Under the pieces are notes generated by a model. It saw only the letters and a program-made list of their open reading frames with translations. It was not told where the DNA came from and ran no database searches. Of a stretch of 64,000 bases of DNA, positions 22,715 through 36,027 are shown piece after piece. A program made the translations under genes and the position numbers. Position 1 is the stretch's first letter; each line of letters starts with the position of its first letter. The stretch is from Neodiprion pinetum (Eukaryota > Arthropoda > Insecta > Hymenoptera > Diprionidae): contig NC_060236.1 of the NCBI RefSeq assembly GCF_021155775.2, forward strand, positions 1,541,001 to 1,605,000. The letters are read 5' to 3'.

Positions 22715-23154
22715 CAATTAGTCTCGAAAAACTTGATTTCACGTCCTCCACATCACGTCTGGACAAAATGATCCAGTAAATTTTCCAACCCACTCCTAGC
22801 AGTAACAACCTTTGCGCGCGAACGAAAGTCGAAACGATTTTAAAGATGCCGTTTCAGCGTTCAGCGGATAATCGCGTGAAAAACTTGTTCGAGTCATGCA
22901 CGTCGTATCAAAGAGAGAGACGTACAATAATGAGAATGAGAGGGGGGTGAGGGGATGAAGTCAGGGTCTCGTTGAGTAAGAAGCGAATCCCCTGACGTAG
23001 GTAAAACTGTTATATGTATAGAGGGTGAAAAGGGTTGACTCGGGGTTCTGGGGATCGGGGTTCATCTAGCGTCGGAGTTCGACGCCGGACGTCGGTTGGC
23101 ATTGCCGGCGGGTTCCTAGCCACCGACTGGATGCGGCATAGCGTCGACATTACG

Positions 23155-23193
23155 CGTTCGTTCGTTCGTTCGTTCGGTCGTTCGTTCGTTCGG
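23155..23193. repeat. TTCG tetranucleotide repeat
   Basis: About nine tandem CGTT units with one CGGT interruption. Confidence 0.85.
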
Positions 23194-25777
23194 TTCTGTT
23201 CGGGGCAAATGGCAGCGGATGATTGATCGCTTGGCTAATTGGATGATCGATGGCGCGAGTTCATCAGCGGTGTTGCAAGGCTACACTCGTTTTGCGGGGG
23301 TTGGGGGGGGGGGAGGTGAAAGCGATCCTGGGCCTTCGCCTCACCGCGAGGGCTGCCCAGGGTCGCCTACCGCCTCCCGGGAACGACCTCATGCTAATAT
23401 TCTCCTCGTGCGGTATCTCTCATTAGTTATCCCTCGCGATTAGACTCGACGAGTATCACCCGACACCGCTGGCTGACTGACTGCCCACCTACGCCACCTT
23501 TCCGTGTCTTGACCCTCGCCAAAACTATCCCCATTTACCGTCATGGGGCGGGGGGGCGTTTTAATCTCCTGCCTTCAAAGATTGCAATCCTCAAACATCG
23601 CGTGTTTCAGCAAAACTATTCGATCCCGTTTCAATCGATGTATCATATTGTATTAAATTGTATTTGGAATTATAATAGGACCATGATGTGCGACGACTAT
23701 CGAGTAGTGTTCCGCAAAAGACGCCAATGCTACCAAATCCGTTTGTCGAACTTGTTGCGCGTGGTTTGTGCTGTTGTAAACTGATCGTTCAAATATTTTT
23801 ATGTAACCTGTATGAATTTTTTATATACATACATATATGTATATTAAAGAAGTGAACCGAAGAGATAGTTATGATCAAAGTGAAGATTGACTCGGTTCAA
23901 GTAAACGGCTGTGCTTGTTACCATTTCACCTTTTCTTCTGTACAGCAAGTTTGAAAACAAGGAAAGAACCACAAATTTCCATACAACCGAGCTCGCGCGG
24001 TAATTATTATATATATACTCGACTTGAATTTCGGTGATATTGAAGAGGAACTGAGAACGGTTCATCTACTGGGGAAAAAAGAGACAACTCGCGATGAATA
24101 ATATGGAGCAATGGCGAGTTACTCCAGAAAATCTATAGGATCAAAACATTTAGGACCAACCAGCGTCTGATATACGCTTTAACGCTGAAAGTGAAATAAT
24201 TGAGACGTTCGTTGATCATGGATAGGCAAAAATGAAAAAGGAGATGATTGCTAGAGGGTCGCGAGTTGGAGATGGAGATTCGAAAGCGTGTGACTGGTGG
24301 TGGAAGAAGAAATAACTAGTGTTTCTTGAGAATAAGATTTGGCGACATATTGATCAGATAGTATTGTATGAAATTGCAGAGTGAAAAAACACAACACCGG
24401 TCAACACAAATTTTGTGTCTGGGTTCTAGATGTCAAATTTTTATTATTTTTCGTTGTTATTCGATGTATGTGGAATCGAACTGTATTCATCTCAATAGAA
24501 ACTAAAAACAAAAAAATTTCCGTCTTGTTGACCTGTGCAATCTATGAGTTGTACGTGAGTCAAAAGCAAGCGACTAACGTCGAGTGATCTCGGGTTCAAA
24601 TTCATCCACCTCGGTATAAGTATACGTACGTATGCGGAGGGATGATGAATTTGAGGAAATCTCGACTACCATCAGCACGGTTTGGAGTTTTGGATGAATT
24701 TGAACGGTTCAAGTTTTCTCCCGTTTATACACGGGAAAAGTTAATTTACTGCACGTCCTTCCACATTTTGACTGACACATCCGACGCTCCGTTTCACGAG
24801 TGCCTCCTCCTACCTTTCTACCTCCTCCACATGCCGACCTCGGCATCGCGCCCACTCTGAAGTACCACCGCTTTCGAGAGCCTGACTCTGACGCGTCTCA
24901 ATGAACTCGTGACGTGATATAAACTCGGGCTAGACGGTTCCAAAACTGCAATCCCTGCTTCCGATCCATCCCCTGCACATCTTTCGCCAATAAATGCAGG
25001 TGTTGAGTTTCAGTTTCGACTCATCGTCGGCTGGAGGCTCGCCTAATTTTACGTCCAGGGTTTAGAATCAAGCCGGACAAACTTTTTGCCTGAGAACAGA
25101 GACGTTGAAAAGTTGGTTATTTCTTCAAATTTTCTTTCCACCTTCTGTGCTTTTTTAACCTCTGCTCTCCGCCGCAAAAAAAAAACAACAAAAAAACAAA
25201 AAAAGAATCAAAAAAAAAAATCAGATCTCTTGTTAATATTGTCTTTTTCTTTTCCTCCTTCCTCCCGTTCGTTCATTTCATTCTTTCATCATCCTCCTCC
25301 TTTCCTCCTCTTTAACACATTCGTACGCCTACCCCTCGACGACTGCTACTTGTCCAAAACCAAGCAGGGGGTGAATTGTCTTACCGAAAATGACGAGAAG
25401 AAACAACTTGTCCTGAAAGAAATACCAGCAGCGTTAAGGTTTTCAAATTTTCCATCAGCACGGTATCCGAAGTAAATTCTTCGTTCCGTCAAATTTTCGA
25501 GTTTTCCCACGTCTTTTTTCCTTGCACTAATTTTTTCATTTCTTCTTCTGTATTTTTTCTTTTTTTCTCTTTTTTTTTCTCCGTTCTTCTCGCGGCACTC
25601 GCGAAGTATCTCCGAGACTCCACACGATCGTCTAGCTCGCTCGGCATTCGCGATCACTCGGGTGGAAGACAGTCGATCCGGGAACGTCACGTGCAGCGGA
25701 CGCTCCGAGCGAATTAACAACTCACGCGTCATATCTCGCATTATTATCCGATATCGAGTTATATATCAAACACCTTC

Positions 25778-25808
25778 CACCCCCACCCCCACCCCCACCC
25801 CCACCCCT
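25778..25808. repeat. CCCCCA hexanucleotide repeat
   Basis: Five tandem CCCCCA units. The C-rich strand implies a G-rich complement with regular G5 blocks, a potential quadruplex motif on the minus strand. Confidence 0.85.
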
Positions 25809-27970
25809 CGACACTGCTAACGAGCAAGGCTATATCAATTTCTACGTCGCCATACTCTCGCTGGTCTCTGCAGCGCCTCGCGTAGCTCTTTTGACGCTTC
25901 GCTGACTTCTCCCACGTCACATATCACACGCGCGCACGCACACATTCTCTCCATCGCTCTCTCACTCTCTCCGTTATACGAGTAAATCCGAGTCGTGCAC
26001 CTCGATCAACACGCTCGTCATGTAATCGTTCCCGCGGTGAGAAACGAGACTATCCGCAGTTGAAGATTTTCTAATTTATCGTCAAACTTTTTCTTTTTCC
26101 TTTCTCTCGCTTTTCTTCTTCATCTTCTTCTTCTTCTTCTCCGAATATTTAGAATTCGGATTTCTCGATGCTTTACGATATCACCCCGTCAGCCCCTCCT
26201 CCCCCGCACCCTACGCCCTCATCGACGGAAACTTCACCACTACCGCGATCTGTATTTCCCGAGAGCAAAGGCTCTGCCTGCCTGCACCGCTGCGAATGAA
26301 TTTCTTTGATTTATATCTATTTCCATAATTTCCTCTTAGCTGATAATTTGCCACCCGAAGCACCCCGCCCACTTTCCACCATGACTACACACCCCAAGGC
26401 GCTGTTGCGGGAAGAGAGAAAGAGGAATAAGTTAGAGAGAGAGAGAGAGAGAAGAGAACCGTTTCTCCCCTTCGTCTCCACCTTCTCTTCGCTTGGTATC
26501 TACTCCCATCCCGCTTTTCCCCTTTCCTCATTATTATACGTGCAATACGTGATACGAAGAAACTGAATTTCAAAACATTTCGAGTTGAGGTACATATCAC
26601 GAACGAAAAATTACATTCCTTCGCCCTCAATGGGTAAAAAATAATAGAACCACCATAATAGTTCAACTGTCGCGATAAAAATTCATGTTTAGAAATTTCA
26701 ACAAGAGGAGCAGAGCTCGTAGTTGTACCTATTAATCGTTTGTGCGGCAATATTTTTGCAACCCTCAGGTTTGAATAGGTACACACACCGCCATCCTAGC
26801 TGTACCATAGTCTCCACCTCTTGTCGTCAGTCTCGCATCTCCCACAGCGGTGTCCCCTCGCTATCTGCGGGCGCTGGAAATATTCAAATGAATTTCTAAT
26901 CTGAGGCAGCTCAGACAGTGGAGCGAGGGTGTGCGGGCCAAAGAGAGAGACGGAGAGCGGGAGAACGGAGACAAGAGAGATGGAAGAGGCAGAAATTGCG
27001 GCTGCAGCCGGGCGAGGACTTCGCGTTATAGGGAAAATTTGTCGTACATTTACCCTTAAAGGATATATGTCTATATAATATGTGTATTTACATACCTAAT
27101 GCAATATTCACAAGGTAAATCGGAAGCTCGATCACCTTCTGCAGATTTTGCAATATCGAAAAATAAACCAGCGTTTGCCTGAGAATAAACACTTGTACGA
27201 AGCTTGTGAGAGAATCGTTTTATTTAAAAAAAAAAAAAACTGCCCAACAATTAAATTTACGCTTCTACATAATTTTGTTCGTAAGCGAGAGCGAGGAGCT
27301 GAGCTCGAAATTTAGCGGTAGACAAATTCTACTCGTTCACCGTTGTAAACAGGGGTGTTCGTTGTAGTTTCCGAGAGGGATAACGGAGAGAAGAAGCGGA
27401 ATAAGAAGCCGAGGAAGAAGAAGGCGCGAAGGAACGGTGAGAGAATACCGAGAGAGGCGACCACCCGCGAAGTGCTAAGCTGATAGGCCGTGAATCTACG
27501 AAGAGTAAGTTGCAGTAAGGGGTCCATGGACGGAGCGAGAAAGAGAGAGAGAGATAGTGAGGGAGAGTAAAACGTCCCTTTAATGCTCTTACCATTCCAC
27601 CCTGGGCGCGGTGCTCGCCTCAACGGGATCCCAACGAACCCATAAATAAGAAAAAGATCAAAGTAATAAAGTCCCAACTTTGGCTGCGATGCAACCAAAC
27701 TCTCTAACGAGAATTATGCGCCTCGTCCTTTAAATAACTCATGTAATAGGTAATTCTAAAAATTGTGAACGCTTTTCAAATCAGCGTTAATAAAATGGGG
27801 CAACGATGCCTTCAACTCTTTTCTTGACCATGCGTTCAGTTCCAGGCTGTGAAAGATGTGACCAAAAGTTGTCATTTTCCTCGTCAATATCTTGATAGGA
27901 AGATTCTTAACAGTTGAAAGAATGACGATTAAGAAGACGGAAGTACAGCATGTAAAGGACCCCGCAGAAT

Positions 27971-28580
27971 CTTCATGGAAATTGGCTTCCGGTCGAATTG
28001 GTTGGATTTTCAGTATGTTATAGTACAGTGCTTTCCGAGATACATGGCTTCGGAAGGGGGGTGGATGGATTTTTTCATATCCATGAATTGCGCGATTTTT
28101 ACGAATTACAAAGCTTCAAGGGGGACTTGAATTCAAATGTATCGTTCAAAAACTGCACAGCCCATTCGCAGAGACTTCGCACAGGCGTGAAAAACAGGAC
28201 AAGTCGATTATTGCAAGAGTCGGAGGGTCTCGTTCTTCGCGCGAAATCCGACGTTGCACCTTCTTCCGGTAAACCAGCGAGTTGATGGATGAAATCGATG
28301 CATCGATGGAATCAATCGCAGCCTTCTGCCTATCTTTGTGAATCGAACCTGCAGTTTTTGAGTGATTCGTTTGTTTTCAATTTCCCTTCAAGCTGTATAA
28401 TCCATGAAAATCACGAAATCGATAGATATCAAAAAACCTGTTCACCTTTCTTCCGAAGCCAGTATCTCGGAAACTACTGATTATTGGAACTTGTGTCCAT
28501 GAAAACTTTTTATCGGAAGGATGTGTACCATTACATACTGAAAATTCAGCCAGTTCAACCTGGAGTCAATTTCCATGAGG
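27971..28580. mobile_element. foldback element with about 150-bp arms
   Basis: The left arm 27971-28120 is the reverse complement of most of 28386-28580. Shared blocks are TTTTCAGTATGTTAT, TTTCCGAGATAC, GGCTTCGGAAG, TTTTTGATATC-like and CATGGAAATTG. The right arm is about 45 bp longer because of an insertion. The loop 28121-28385 shows no coding capacity. Weak similarity continues outside the arms, so true ends may lie slightly further out. Confidence 0.65.
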
Positions 28581-31500
28581 ATTTTTCGGAGTGCTTTCAT
28601 CATTCCAGAGGCAACTCGAGATGGAAATGAAAGGGGGCATTTTTCTCTTTAAAACAAAAATCATCTACTGTATGTCGGAAATTATAATTTGTCAAAACGT
28701 GGTTTGGAAATATCCACGCGCAGGGCAATGATAGCAACATTTCACTCTCCGCACTCGCGTACATGCACATGTACACCGGATAATTAATTATTCATAATTA
28801 CACGGCAATAACACCTGTCATTCCGGTTGGGGGTTGTAGCAGCTACCGCGTAGATTGAATACACAGTCCGACTTCCACGCAATTCTGATTGTTTCTCAGC
28901 GAGAAGGTTCAGGGGGTAGCGTGCGTTCTCGTCGCGGTGCGTGGCTCTGGTGTAGTAACGCTGCTGCTGTTGGTGGGTACCTAATCCCTGGACACGCGGC
29001 GTGCCCGTGACAGCCGGCAATTAACAGAGCGGATTCTCGCCTCCGAATACGAGCTCGTTTCAGCCTCGCTAAATATTGTCCTCAACCGGCAAAGAGAGCT
29101 CCGCAATCTCGCGCTCCGATTCATCCGTCCGTGCGCACATTTTTCCACCCTTCTTTTTCACTCTCTGGTCAATATAACAGTTTTTGTTGTAACAAAAAAA
29201 TCTTTTTCAAGGTCATTAAAAAGCTTCGACCTTGAAGAGCATCGGAAATCAAGGATTTGCATCACCCTGTGACTAGATTGGAGAATTTCGATCCCTCGCC
29301 TCGTTCCTGCACGGCACGGTTTAGCCCATTTTTCCCCGTCTCTTTCCGTCTCTATTACCCGTGGTTCTTTCTCTTCGGGTTGGGCTACGTGCGACACGCG
29401 ATAGGACGTTTAATGCCCACGGATCGTAGGCATATGTACGCCGGTGTTCATGTACGCGCCATTTGCCTCTAAAGGTTTGGAGAGTCTCGTGTCTGGATGA
29501 ACGTGGAAGCGACCACTTTTCGGGCAATAAAAGCCCGCGCCGCGTATCCTCGAAGGTGGTCTACACGTATACCCCATACCTCCGTTACGGTGTGCAGGAG
29601 GCATTATAGACATTACCGAAATACAAGCCACAGTCTCACCACCTTCGATCCTGTTATTATACGGCGTATATCATTTTCCCCTTTCTTTCTTCACCGGGTA
29701 CCCACCCCCGGTGTAGATAGTCGAATCAAGTCGACTCACCGCTGCCGCGAACCATCGTGTTACGGTTCCCCAGACCCCGCTGCACCTTCACCTCACCCTT
29801 TTTATAATTTTAAACCTCCCTCGAAAACGTGAGACGAATTTTCTTTCATTCAATGGGTTGATTCTCTGATCCTCCGCGTCATATGAAATCGCTAATCGAG
29901 ATCTCTCGAGTTCCTTGCAATTCGTGCACTCGCTCGAGCGAGCTCGCGTTCTATAAACGGAACCTGAATTCCGTTCAACGTCAATCCGTCTCAATTAGGG
30001 GTAAAAAAATCATACCGCGCAGCAATAGAAGGTAAGAGGGAAGATTGGTGCGCTGAGGTATTCGATGTCGCAGCACGAGAACGTTTAAGATGATTACCCA
30101 AGACGATCCGCGGGGGTGTACCTCGGGGTTACACCGTCTACCTTACCCTCTGGCAGATGTGCCCTTGGTGGAAAAATCGTCGTTAGACAAATGGGATGTT
30201 TTATCTGGTATTACGTCTTTTTATTTGAGCTCCGATTACAAAGGGCGACACCGAGGCCGATGCTTGCCGAGCGGTAAGCCCCGGAGCCCAAGGAGCAGCC
30301 GCCGGAATGGTGGATGGCGGAGAGGGGCGGGGGTGGCAGTAAGATTGAAGTAAAGCGATTTGCTGCGACGCGACGCACTTCGGGGAGCTCTCCTGGGTAA
30401 ACGGAGTCACGGAGTACTTATCACCGGCGCTTCAACCATTTTATTGCTCCCTGATAGCTTGTAAAGGGTTGCCAACCCTGCTACCCCCACCGACACCCCA
30501 GTTTCGCCGAATGCGTGCCTCTCCGGTCCAACGGTCGAAAATAAGTTTTACAAATCGTTGATCATCCCCACCCTGCCTTTTGAACAGCTCGAAATCGAGA
30601 ACGAAAATTGGAGAGAATCAAAGGAACATGTTTTTTTTAACTTCTCTCTAATTAGCAATTTTTTTTTTTTTTTTTTTCTTCTTTCCGTCTTTTGTTTTTT
30701 GTTTTGCCCGCAAAATAATGCACAGAGTAGGTGGGTCTGTAATGAAATGTTGTTTTTCCGGGACGTTACAGGGATTCGCCCTTTGAACGAGGAGAACAAC
30801 ACTGGGTTGTGTATCGAGTTGTGGTAAACAGGACCTCGCGTAGGGCGCGTAGGGCTGATGAAAGGGTGGAAGAGAGGGGGGGGGGGGGGGGGGGGAGGGC
30901 TGGGCTGCAGAGGATGGCTATTGGCACTGAGTAGGAAAAAGTTTTACTACGTTAATTATCGTGCTGGATGCCGTAAAACAATTCTAAAGATTACCCGTTG
31001 TTAGACCTGCCCCCCCCCCCCATTCCCCGCCCCGCATACCTCCGCAGAACAGCTCTCCTACTAGCTATGCTACTTATTATATGGCTTCTGGAACATAAAA
31101 CCGCGGTGATTGAAGTAAGGCTGGAAAATTTCCTTCGGCAGAGAAACAAAAAATAAGAAAAAAGAGAGAAGAAAAAAAGGAATCTAATAAAGGCGAAAAA
31201 TTAGGGTGACAACCCCTCCGTCTCTCGTCTCTGTACTATTTCGCCCGGATTGTTTCTCCGCACGGAAATCGTTCTTGCTACCGATTTCATCCCTGACACG
31301 ACAGTGTGACGGATCGTTAAGGACTGTGGTCGCTCTGTCCACTCGATGAGCGGCGTTTTAACGTCGTTAGAAATTCCTTCTATTTGTGTATTTGTAGAGC
31401 CATCATGCGTGGAGAGAGTCGAAGGGCGAGTGAGCTGAAAAGGAGGAGGGGTGGAGAATGGCTCGCGTATTACGGTGGTAGCCGGTTCTTTCACGCTGTT

Positions 31501-34153
31501 TAACTTATTCATTAAAAAGTCAAACACTGGAAACAATTAATTAGCAATTAACGCTAGGCCAGTCGAGACTATGGGAACTTTGGATACGGTGCTCCGAGCC
31601 CGAGGCACAGAGTTTCTTTCCAAAGAAACTGCCAAGTTTTCAACTTCAGTTTACCAGCTATTTGCTTCTAATTAGCGGACAAACAGCCATCCGGAATATA
31701 GAAATATATATAACCGGCATCCAGAAGGCTCTGTACAACCGATCGAATATAAGGTTCAAACAGGCTCGTTCCACCTCCGCAAATAATCATCGCACCGACT
31801 CAAACTCCAAGATGCAATATACGGCGGATTTTCATTCCTGCACAATTTCCGTGGCTGTTGCTGCGAGCGGTTTTACAGGTTTGAAAAACTTTTATCACGA
31901 CCAGTAGCAAGCCTGGCTTTGATAGCCAAAATTATTGACAGGGTGTTGAGTCCAGAAAATGTAAAGTGGCCGAAAGCATTGACGTGTAATTTCAGGTTTA
32001 GACGGTTGGGACCGGACCGCGACCAACACAATAGGCCGCGTCGAAGTTGGTCAATTTCCGCGTTGAGAGACGGAAACGCGGAGGATAGAGAAAGAGAAAG
32101 GAGAAAAAGGGAACGGCGAGGGAAAGCAGCGCAGGGAACAGAGTTGCCCGGATGAAATTCAGATAGGAAAACATCGACAGCGAGCGCGAGCGAACGCCTA
32201 ATGAAATTAACGCCCTTGCGAAAAAACAAAAAAACCAAAAAAAAAAAAAAAAAATGCGGACAGTCGCGGAGGAGGATGCAGTGGGAAAACCCAAGGAAAA
32301 GTGGCCTGCAACGCGTCACCCCCTCTCGCTTCTCGTCGACGTCACCGTCGACTATTGAGCCCAACCACCATGACGACGGGATTTAATTAAAGTGACGTGC
32401 AAAAAGTAGTTGCGACAGGGTGTAAACCCGAGTTTTCAACTTTTCTTAGATACCGAGCACGGTGGAAGTGATTTTTGAACGAAACTGATCAACGAAAGTA
32501 ACGAGATAAATCAATATAATGAATTAACGCGTGTTACCATTGGGGGGTTTTGACTTTCGAATTTTCGATTTTCTAAACTTGAGATAATTCCTTCATTTTT
32601 TTTTTTTTTTTCCGAACTCTATTCGCGAGACGAAGAAGCGCCTCGAGGCAATTGGCTCATAACCCCACGGCGAGTAATTAACGTGAGTGCATCGCGACTG
32701 CGAGACACAGAAAGTACGTACCGTGGATTTTAAAACGCGTTACGAAGAATTTCTGACACCTCCGCCAGGGGGGATCGTTTAAAGCCCGGTTCACAGGCGG
32801 TGAAAACGGCGAAATTAAGCGGAGGCATGTGATTAAAAACGGTGCAAAGCTGAAGGAGCAAACGATTCGAAAGCGAACTGCGTGGTGTGGGGGTGGGGGT
32901 GGGATGCCTCTTCATTCTCCCCAGAAATCACACGTTTAATTTAAGACCAGGGAGCAATAAAAACTTGAATAACAACGAGGCCGTGAGTGCGATTTCTTTT
33001 TATCGAAATGGCGCGGGTTGAATGCCGCGTGCGGAATGATCGCGTCGCTCACGCAGCACTCGATTCTTAGTTCTCTTCTCCTCTCCGATTTTTTTTTTTT
33101 TTGTTTTTTTTCTTTATTTTTGTCCGTTCTTTTTTTTCTTCCTTTGCTCCATCGGGTCCCGCCGGTGTGAGAAGGGTGTCAAGTGTCGGGAAGACTGGAG
33201 GACCGCGTCGAGTGTTTGAGCCCTCGACACTCTTTTCTCCTCTTTCATCGCCGCTCTGTGCGTGCAGCGAGCTTGTCAGTTGGTAAAACAAGCCGTGGAG
33301 GAATCATCGTTCGGTCGGATTTCATAACGTGATCGTTGTACGTGTGGAAAATCAAAGGGACGACGATCGGCGAGAGACTCTTATCGGTAAAACGTGATGT
33401 CGAGTAAAATGCTGAGGAAATTTCTTCCTGCGAAATCCTTCACGAACCTTTCTTAATTGTGCGATTCTATTCGCCGATTCGGCCGCTCTGTTTATAGAAG
33501 AAATTCACATTCACCTCACAGTCAGCTCCTCTTGGTGGACGAATCCAGCAACCAACGAACGGACGAACGGTCTGGCGTATCGGTTAATTAAAAGTCGAGA
33601 AGAGCTTTCCACCAGTCACCCCTCAGCCCGAAAATCCTTCCCCAGAATTTTACTCCTTCAACCCTTCTTCGGGACGCCACCGAAAGCCATCGGATACGTA
33701 TCCTATAATCTGCTCACGCTAAGAACACCATTTTCCAGAGTCCCAATGCTGAGACTTGAGAATAAATAATAAAAGAAAGAAGTGTCTAGGTTAAAAAGGA
33801 AAAAAGCTTTCCCACGGCAATTCGGTTGATAGTGAATAAAAAAATATTTTCACTTTTTGCCAAACTCGAAAGTGTGGAAAAAAAAAACATCCTAATATCT
33901 GATTCGAAATCGAGTGCTAAATTTGAGACGAATCAACGACGTGAAACTTGCCGATATTATTGGGTGAAATAATTGCTAGTTTGGTTTGAGTATAGATAAT
34001 TTATATCCACGGGCGTAAGGGCTGCTCGGATTAGCCCTCGCCCTTGAATCCTCTCGCATCTCGCGGGCTGTGGCACATTTATAAGCGGCAGCCGATGCCA
34101 CATCCTTCGGTCCGTCGTCGGGTCGATATCAAATTGCCAGAGATAATTACATT
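28581..34153. other. non-coding stretch with homopolymers
   Basis: Contains a T run (30660-30677), a 20-base G run (30876-30895), a C run (31010-31021), A runs (32238-32253) and T runs (32599-32611, 33090-33101). A splice-flanked open piece at 30772-30823 (acceptor CGTTACAG, weak donor GTAAAC) is possible but poorly supported. Confidence 0.55.
30876..30895. repeat. poly-G tract, 20 bases
   Basis: Uninterrupted G run, a potential quadruplex former and an assembly-sensitive site. Confidence 0.9.
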
Positions 34154-34216
34154 GCGTTACGTTACGTTACGTTACGTTGCCTCGAGTTACATTACGTTGC
34201 GTTACGTTACGTTGCG
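34154..34216. repeat. TTACG pentanucleotide repeat
   Basis: About a dozen imperfect GTTAC units. The unit differs from the insect telomere unit TTAGG, so it is an interstitial microsatellite and not telomere-derived as it stands. Confidence 0.85.
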
Positions 34217-34927
34217 ATATCAGCGTTACCCCCAGCGAATCGCTAATGCCTCACCGGGGTGAAAATTAATAAGGAAATCCTGACATCATTCTTGGAATCG
34301 CATATACGTATCACGTTCATCCTGCAACACGCCCAACTAATGACTTAGACTATCAACTTGTACGGATGTAGAAATCTCCCCGTTGTGATGTTACGATACG
34401 TACCTACTCGCCAGTCCTGCCCTCGATTATATCAAAGAGTAACGAATCCTCACGTTAATAACAATCATACGACACGTAAGTAATTTTTTCCCCAACACGC
34501 GTCGACTCAACTGACGTAATTGTACCGTAATGACATTGGACGAAACGCGACTTATCGTGAGAATCTCCAAACCGAAATCCAACGAATCGAGTAAAATTCC
34601 AGAGCATGTACGGTGACATACGTCGAGAATGTGTCGCGCGGCACAACCCGGCTTCAGACGTCTGACGTTTTCCATTTCTGACTCGACCGAAGTCCTCCGC
34701 GTCGCGGACCTGCTCCTGGACACGAATGTGGCTGCGGTGGTCCTTGTGATCAATATTCCTTTGCCCCCTTCGCCTTGGCTTACCCCTCTTGCGCGGTACC
34801 CGCCCCCGCCTAGTGATCGTTCTCTTTATCTCCCTCTCTCTCTCTCCCGACTCGTACCATTCATCCGTCTCTCTCCCTACCGCGCCCCGCCCCCTTTAAC
34901 CCCCTCTCGCACCCTTGTCTTAATTAG

Positions 34928-34952
34928 GAGTCTGAATCTGCGGCGGACACGC
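34928..34952 (+). CDS. candidate 25-nt micro-exon of the large + strand gene
   Basis: A long pyrimidine-rich tract (34840-34920) ends in CTTGTCTTAATTAG, and a GTAAGG donor begins at 34953. In phase 0 to 1 it encodes ESESAADT. The leftover C joins the AG that starts the exon at 35981 to make a Gln codon, so the frame continues into it without a stop. One other frame is also open. The very small size makes chance occurrence realistic. The support is the phase match with the next, better exon 1.03 kb downstream. Confidence 0.25.
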
Positions 34953-35980
34953 GTAAGGGGACGAGGGCCGAGCGAACCGACCCAGACGAACACACTGTCC
35001 GAAACATTATTCCAAACTTTGGCTTAGGTACTGATAGGTGGAAGAGGTACACCCCAACCCTTACTTCCACATCCAGGCTTACTTGCGTCCGATGCCGTCT
35101 TCACTGTCGCTGCTGCTACGGATGAATCCGTGTCTTAAAACCACCCTTTTTGTCAAGGGATGCCTTTCGCTGGAAGACGTTAAGAAGTACTCGGAAGATG
35201 TCGTTTCATTCTTTTTATCTTAAATGTTGATCAATGAATCCTAATCCAGGTTGTGCAGCCGTTGATCACGCAATTTTGAAAACAGCGTTGTCAGTCTTTG
35301 GTGGAAATTATTCTTAGCCAATCTGATGCGCGTGTCTCTTCTCTGGAACTGCAGAACCTTCATTCCCAAGCCTCCATGGAAACAGCTCGACTTGGTAACG
35401 TGAATTAGCCGCTATGGCTCGAGCAGCTTCTCCCGTATCGATAACGTCAAAATAATTAATTACCCTACCCTGTACCACGTTACCACAGAGTCTCGGTGGT
35501 ATGCAGCCTGAAAGAACCCATCTGCAATGTACAAGGATACCCAGGTTGCCTGGCCCCCCTCATCTTTTACGGTTTTTTAGCTCTAAATACGAAATTTTTT
35601 CTACATATTAAGAAAAACCGTTTGAGGATGAATTTTCGGGATCCTTTGATGACTGATCATCCAGTGAAAACACGGGTCTACCGTTAGATGCGAGGAGTAG
35701 AATATCGCGGCTCGAGTTCTTCATTATAGATTCCAACGAGGACGAAGAGTTGGGGAAATCCGAAGTCGATGGCGTCCAACCGCAGGGCGCTTGTACCAGC
35801 CCACGTATCCCGTCCATCTCCCCTCGAAACACAGCCCGTCTGTGCAAAGCCGAGCGAAATATTTACTGTAATTACAATTTTAATCAGCCCATACACACAC
35901 CCACACACAGACACAGCCACATATATGATCCCTCTTTCACCGTTGGATATTTTAACAAAGAAATATCTTTTCTGTTTCAG
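34953..35980 (+). other. candidate intron between 34928-34952 and 35981-36027
   Basis: Begins GTAAGG and ends TTTCTGTTTCAG. No repeat element or alternative exon was recognised inside its 1028 bases. Confidence 0.25.
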
Positions 35981-36027
35981 AGTTGTCCGTCGCGCGGCGG
36001 GACTTTCCCCGCCAGATCATGAACAAG
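35981..36027 (+). CDS. candidate internal exon of an unidentified large gene
   Basis: One of the best splice contexts in the window. The acceptor ATCTTTTCTGTTTCAG ends at 35980 and the consensus donor AAG/GTAAGC begins at 36028, enclosing 47 nt. Reading two leading bases and then codons gives LSVARRDFPRQIMNK (phase 1 in, phase 0 out). Fourteen of its fifteen third codon positions are G or C, which strongly favours this frame over the other open one (6 of 15). Phase 0 at the end allows joining to 47035-47126 or directly to 61692-61786. The peptide belongs to no family I recognise. Its basic, charged character would suit a linker or cytoplasmic tail, which is inference only. Confidence 0.45.

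Larger units (their letters stand above)
22715..27970. other. non-coding stretch with simple repeats
   Basis: Includes a TTCG repeat (23155-23193), a G run near 23302, A-rich sequence (25177-25220), a CCCCCA repeat (25778-25808), a CTT repeat (26113-26141), a short GA tract near 26437 and TA-rich patches. No exon is supported. Confidence 0.6.

Noticed and set aside
24580..24610. GGGTTCAAATTC, another B-box-like word
   Set aside because: No matching T-stem, A-box or cloverleaf.
30772..30823. Splice-flanked 52-nt open piece (contains NEENNTGLCIEL)
   Set aside because: The donor GTAAAC is weak and the phase (1 to 2) does not join any better exon. Left as unproven.
34154..34216. Telomere-like repeat
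   Set aside because: The unit is TTACG, not the insect TTAGG, and copies are imperfect.
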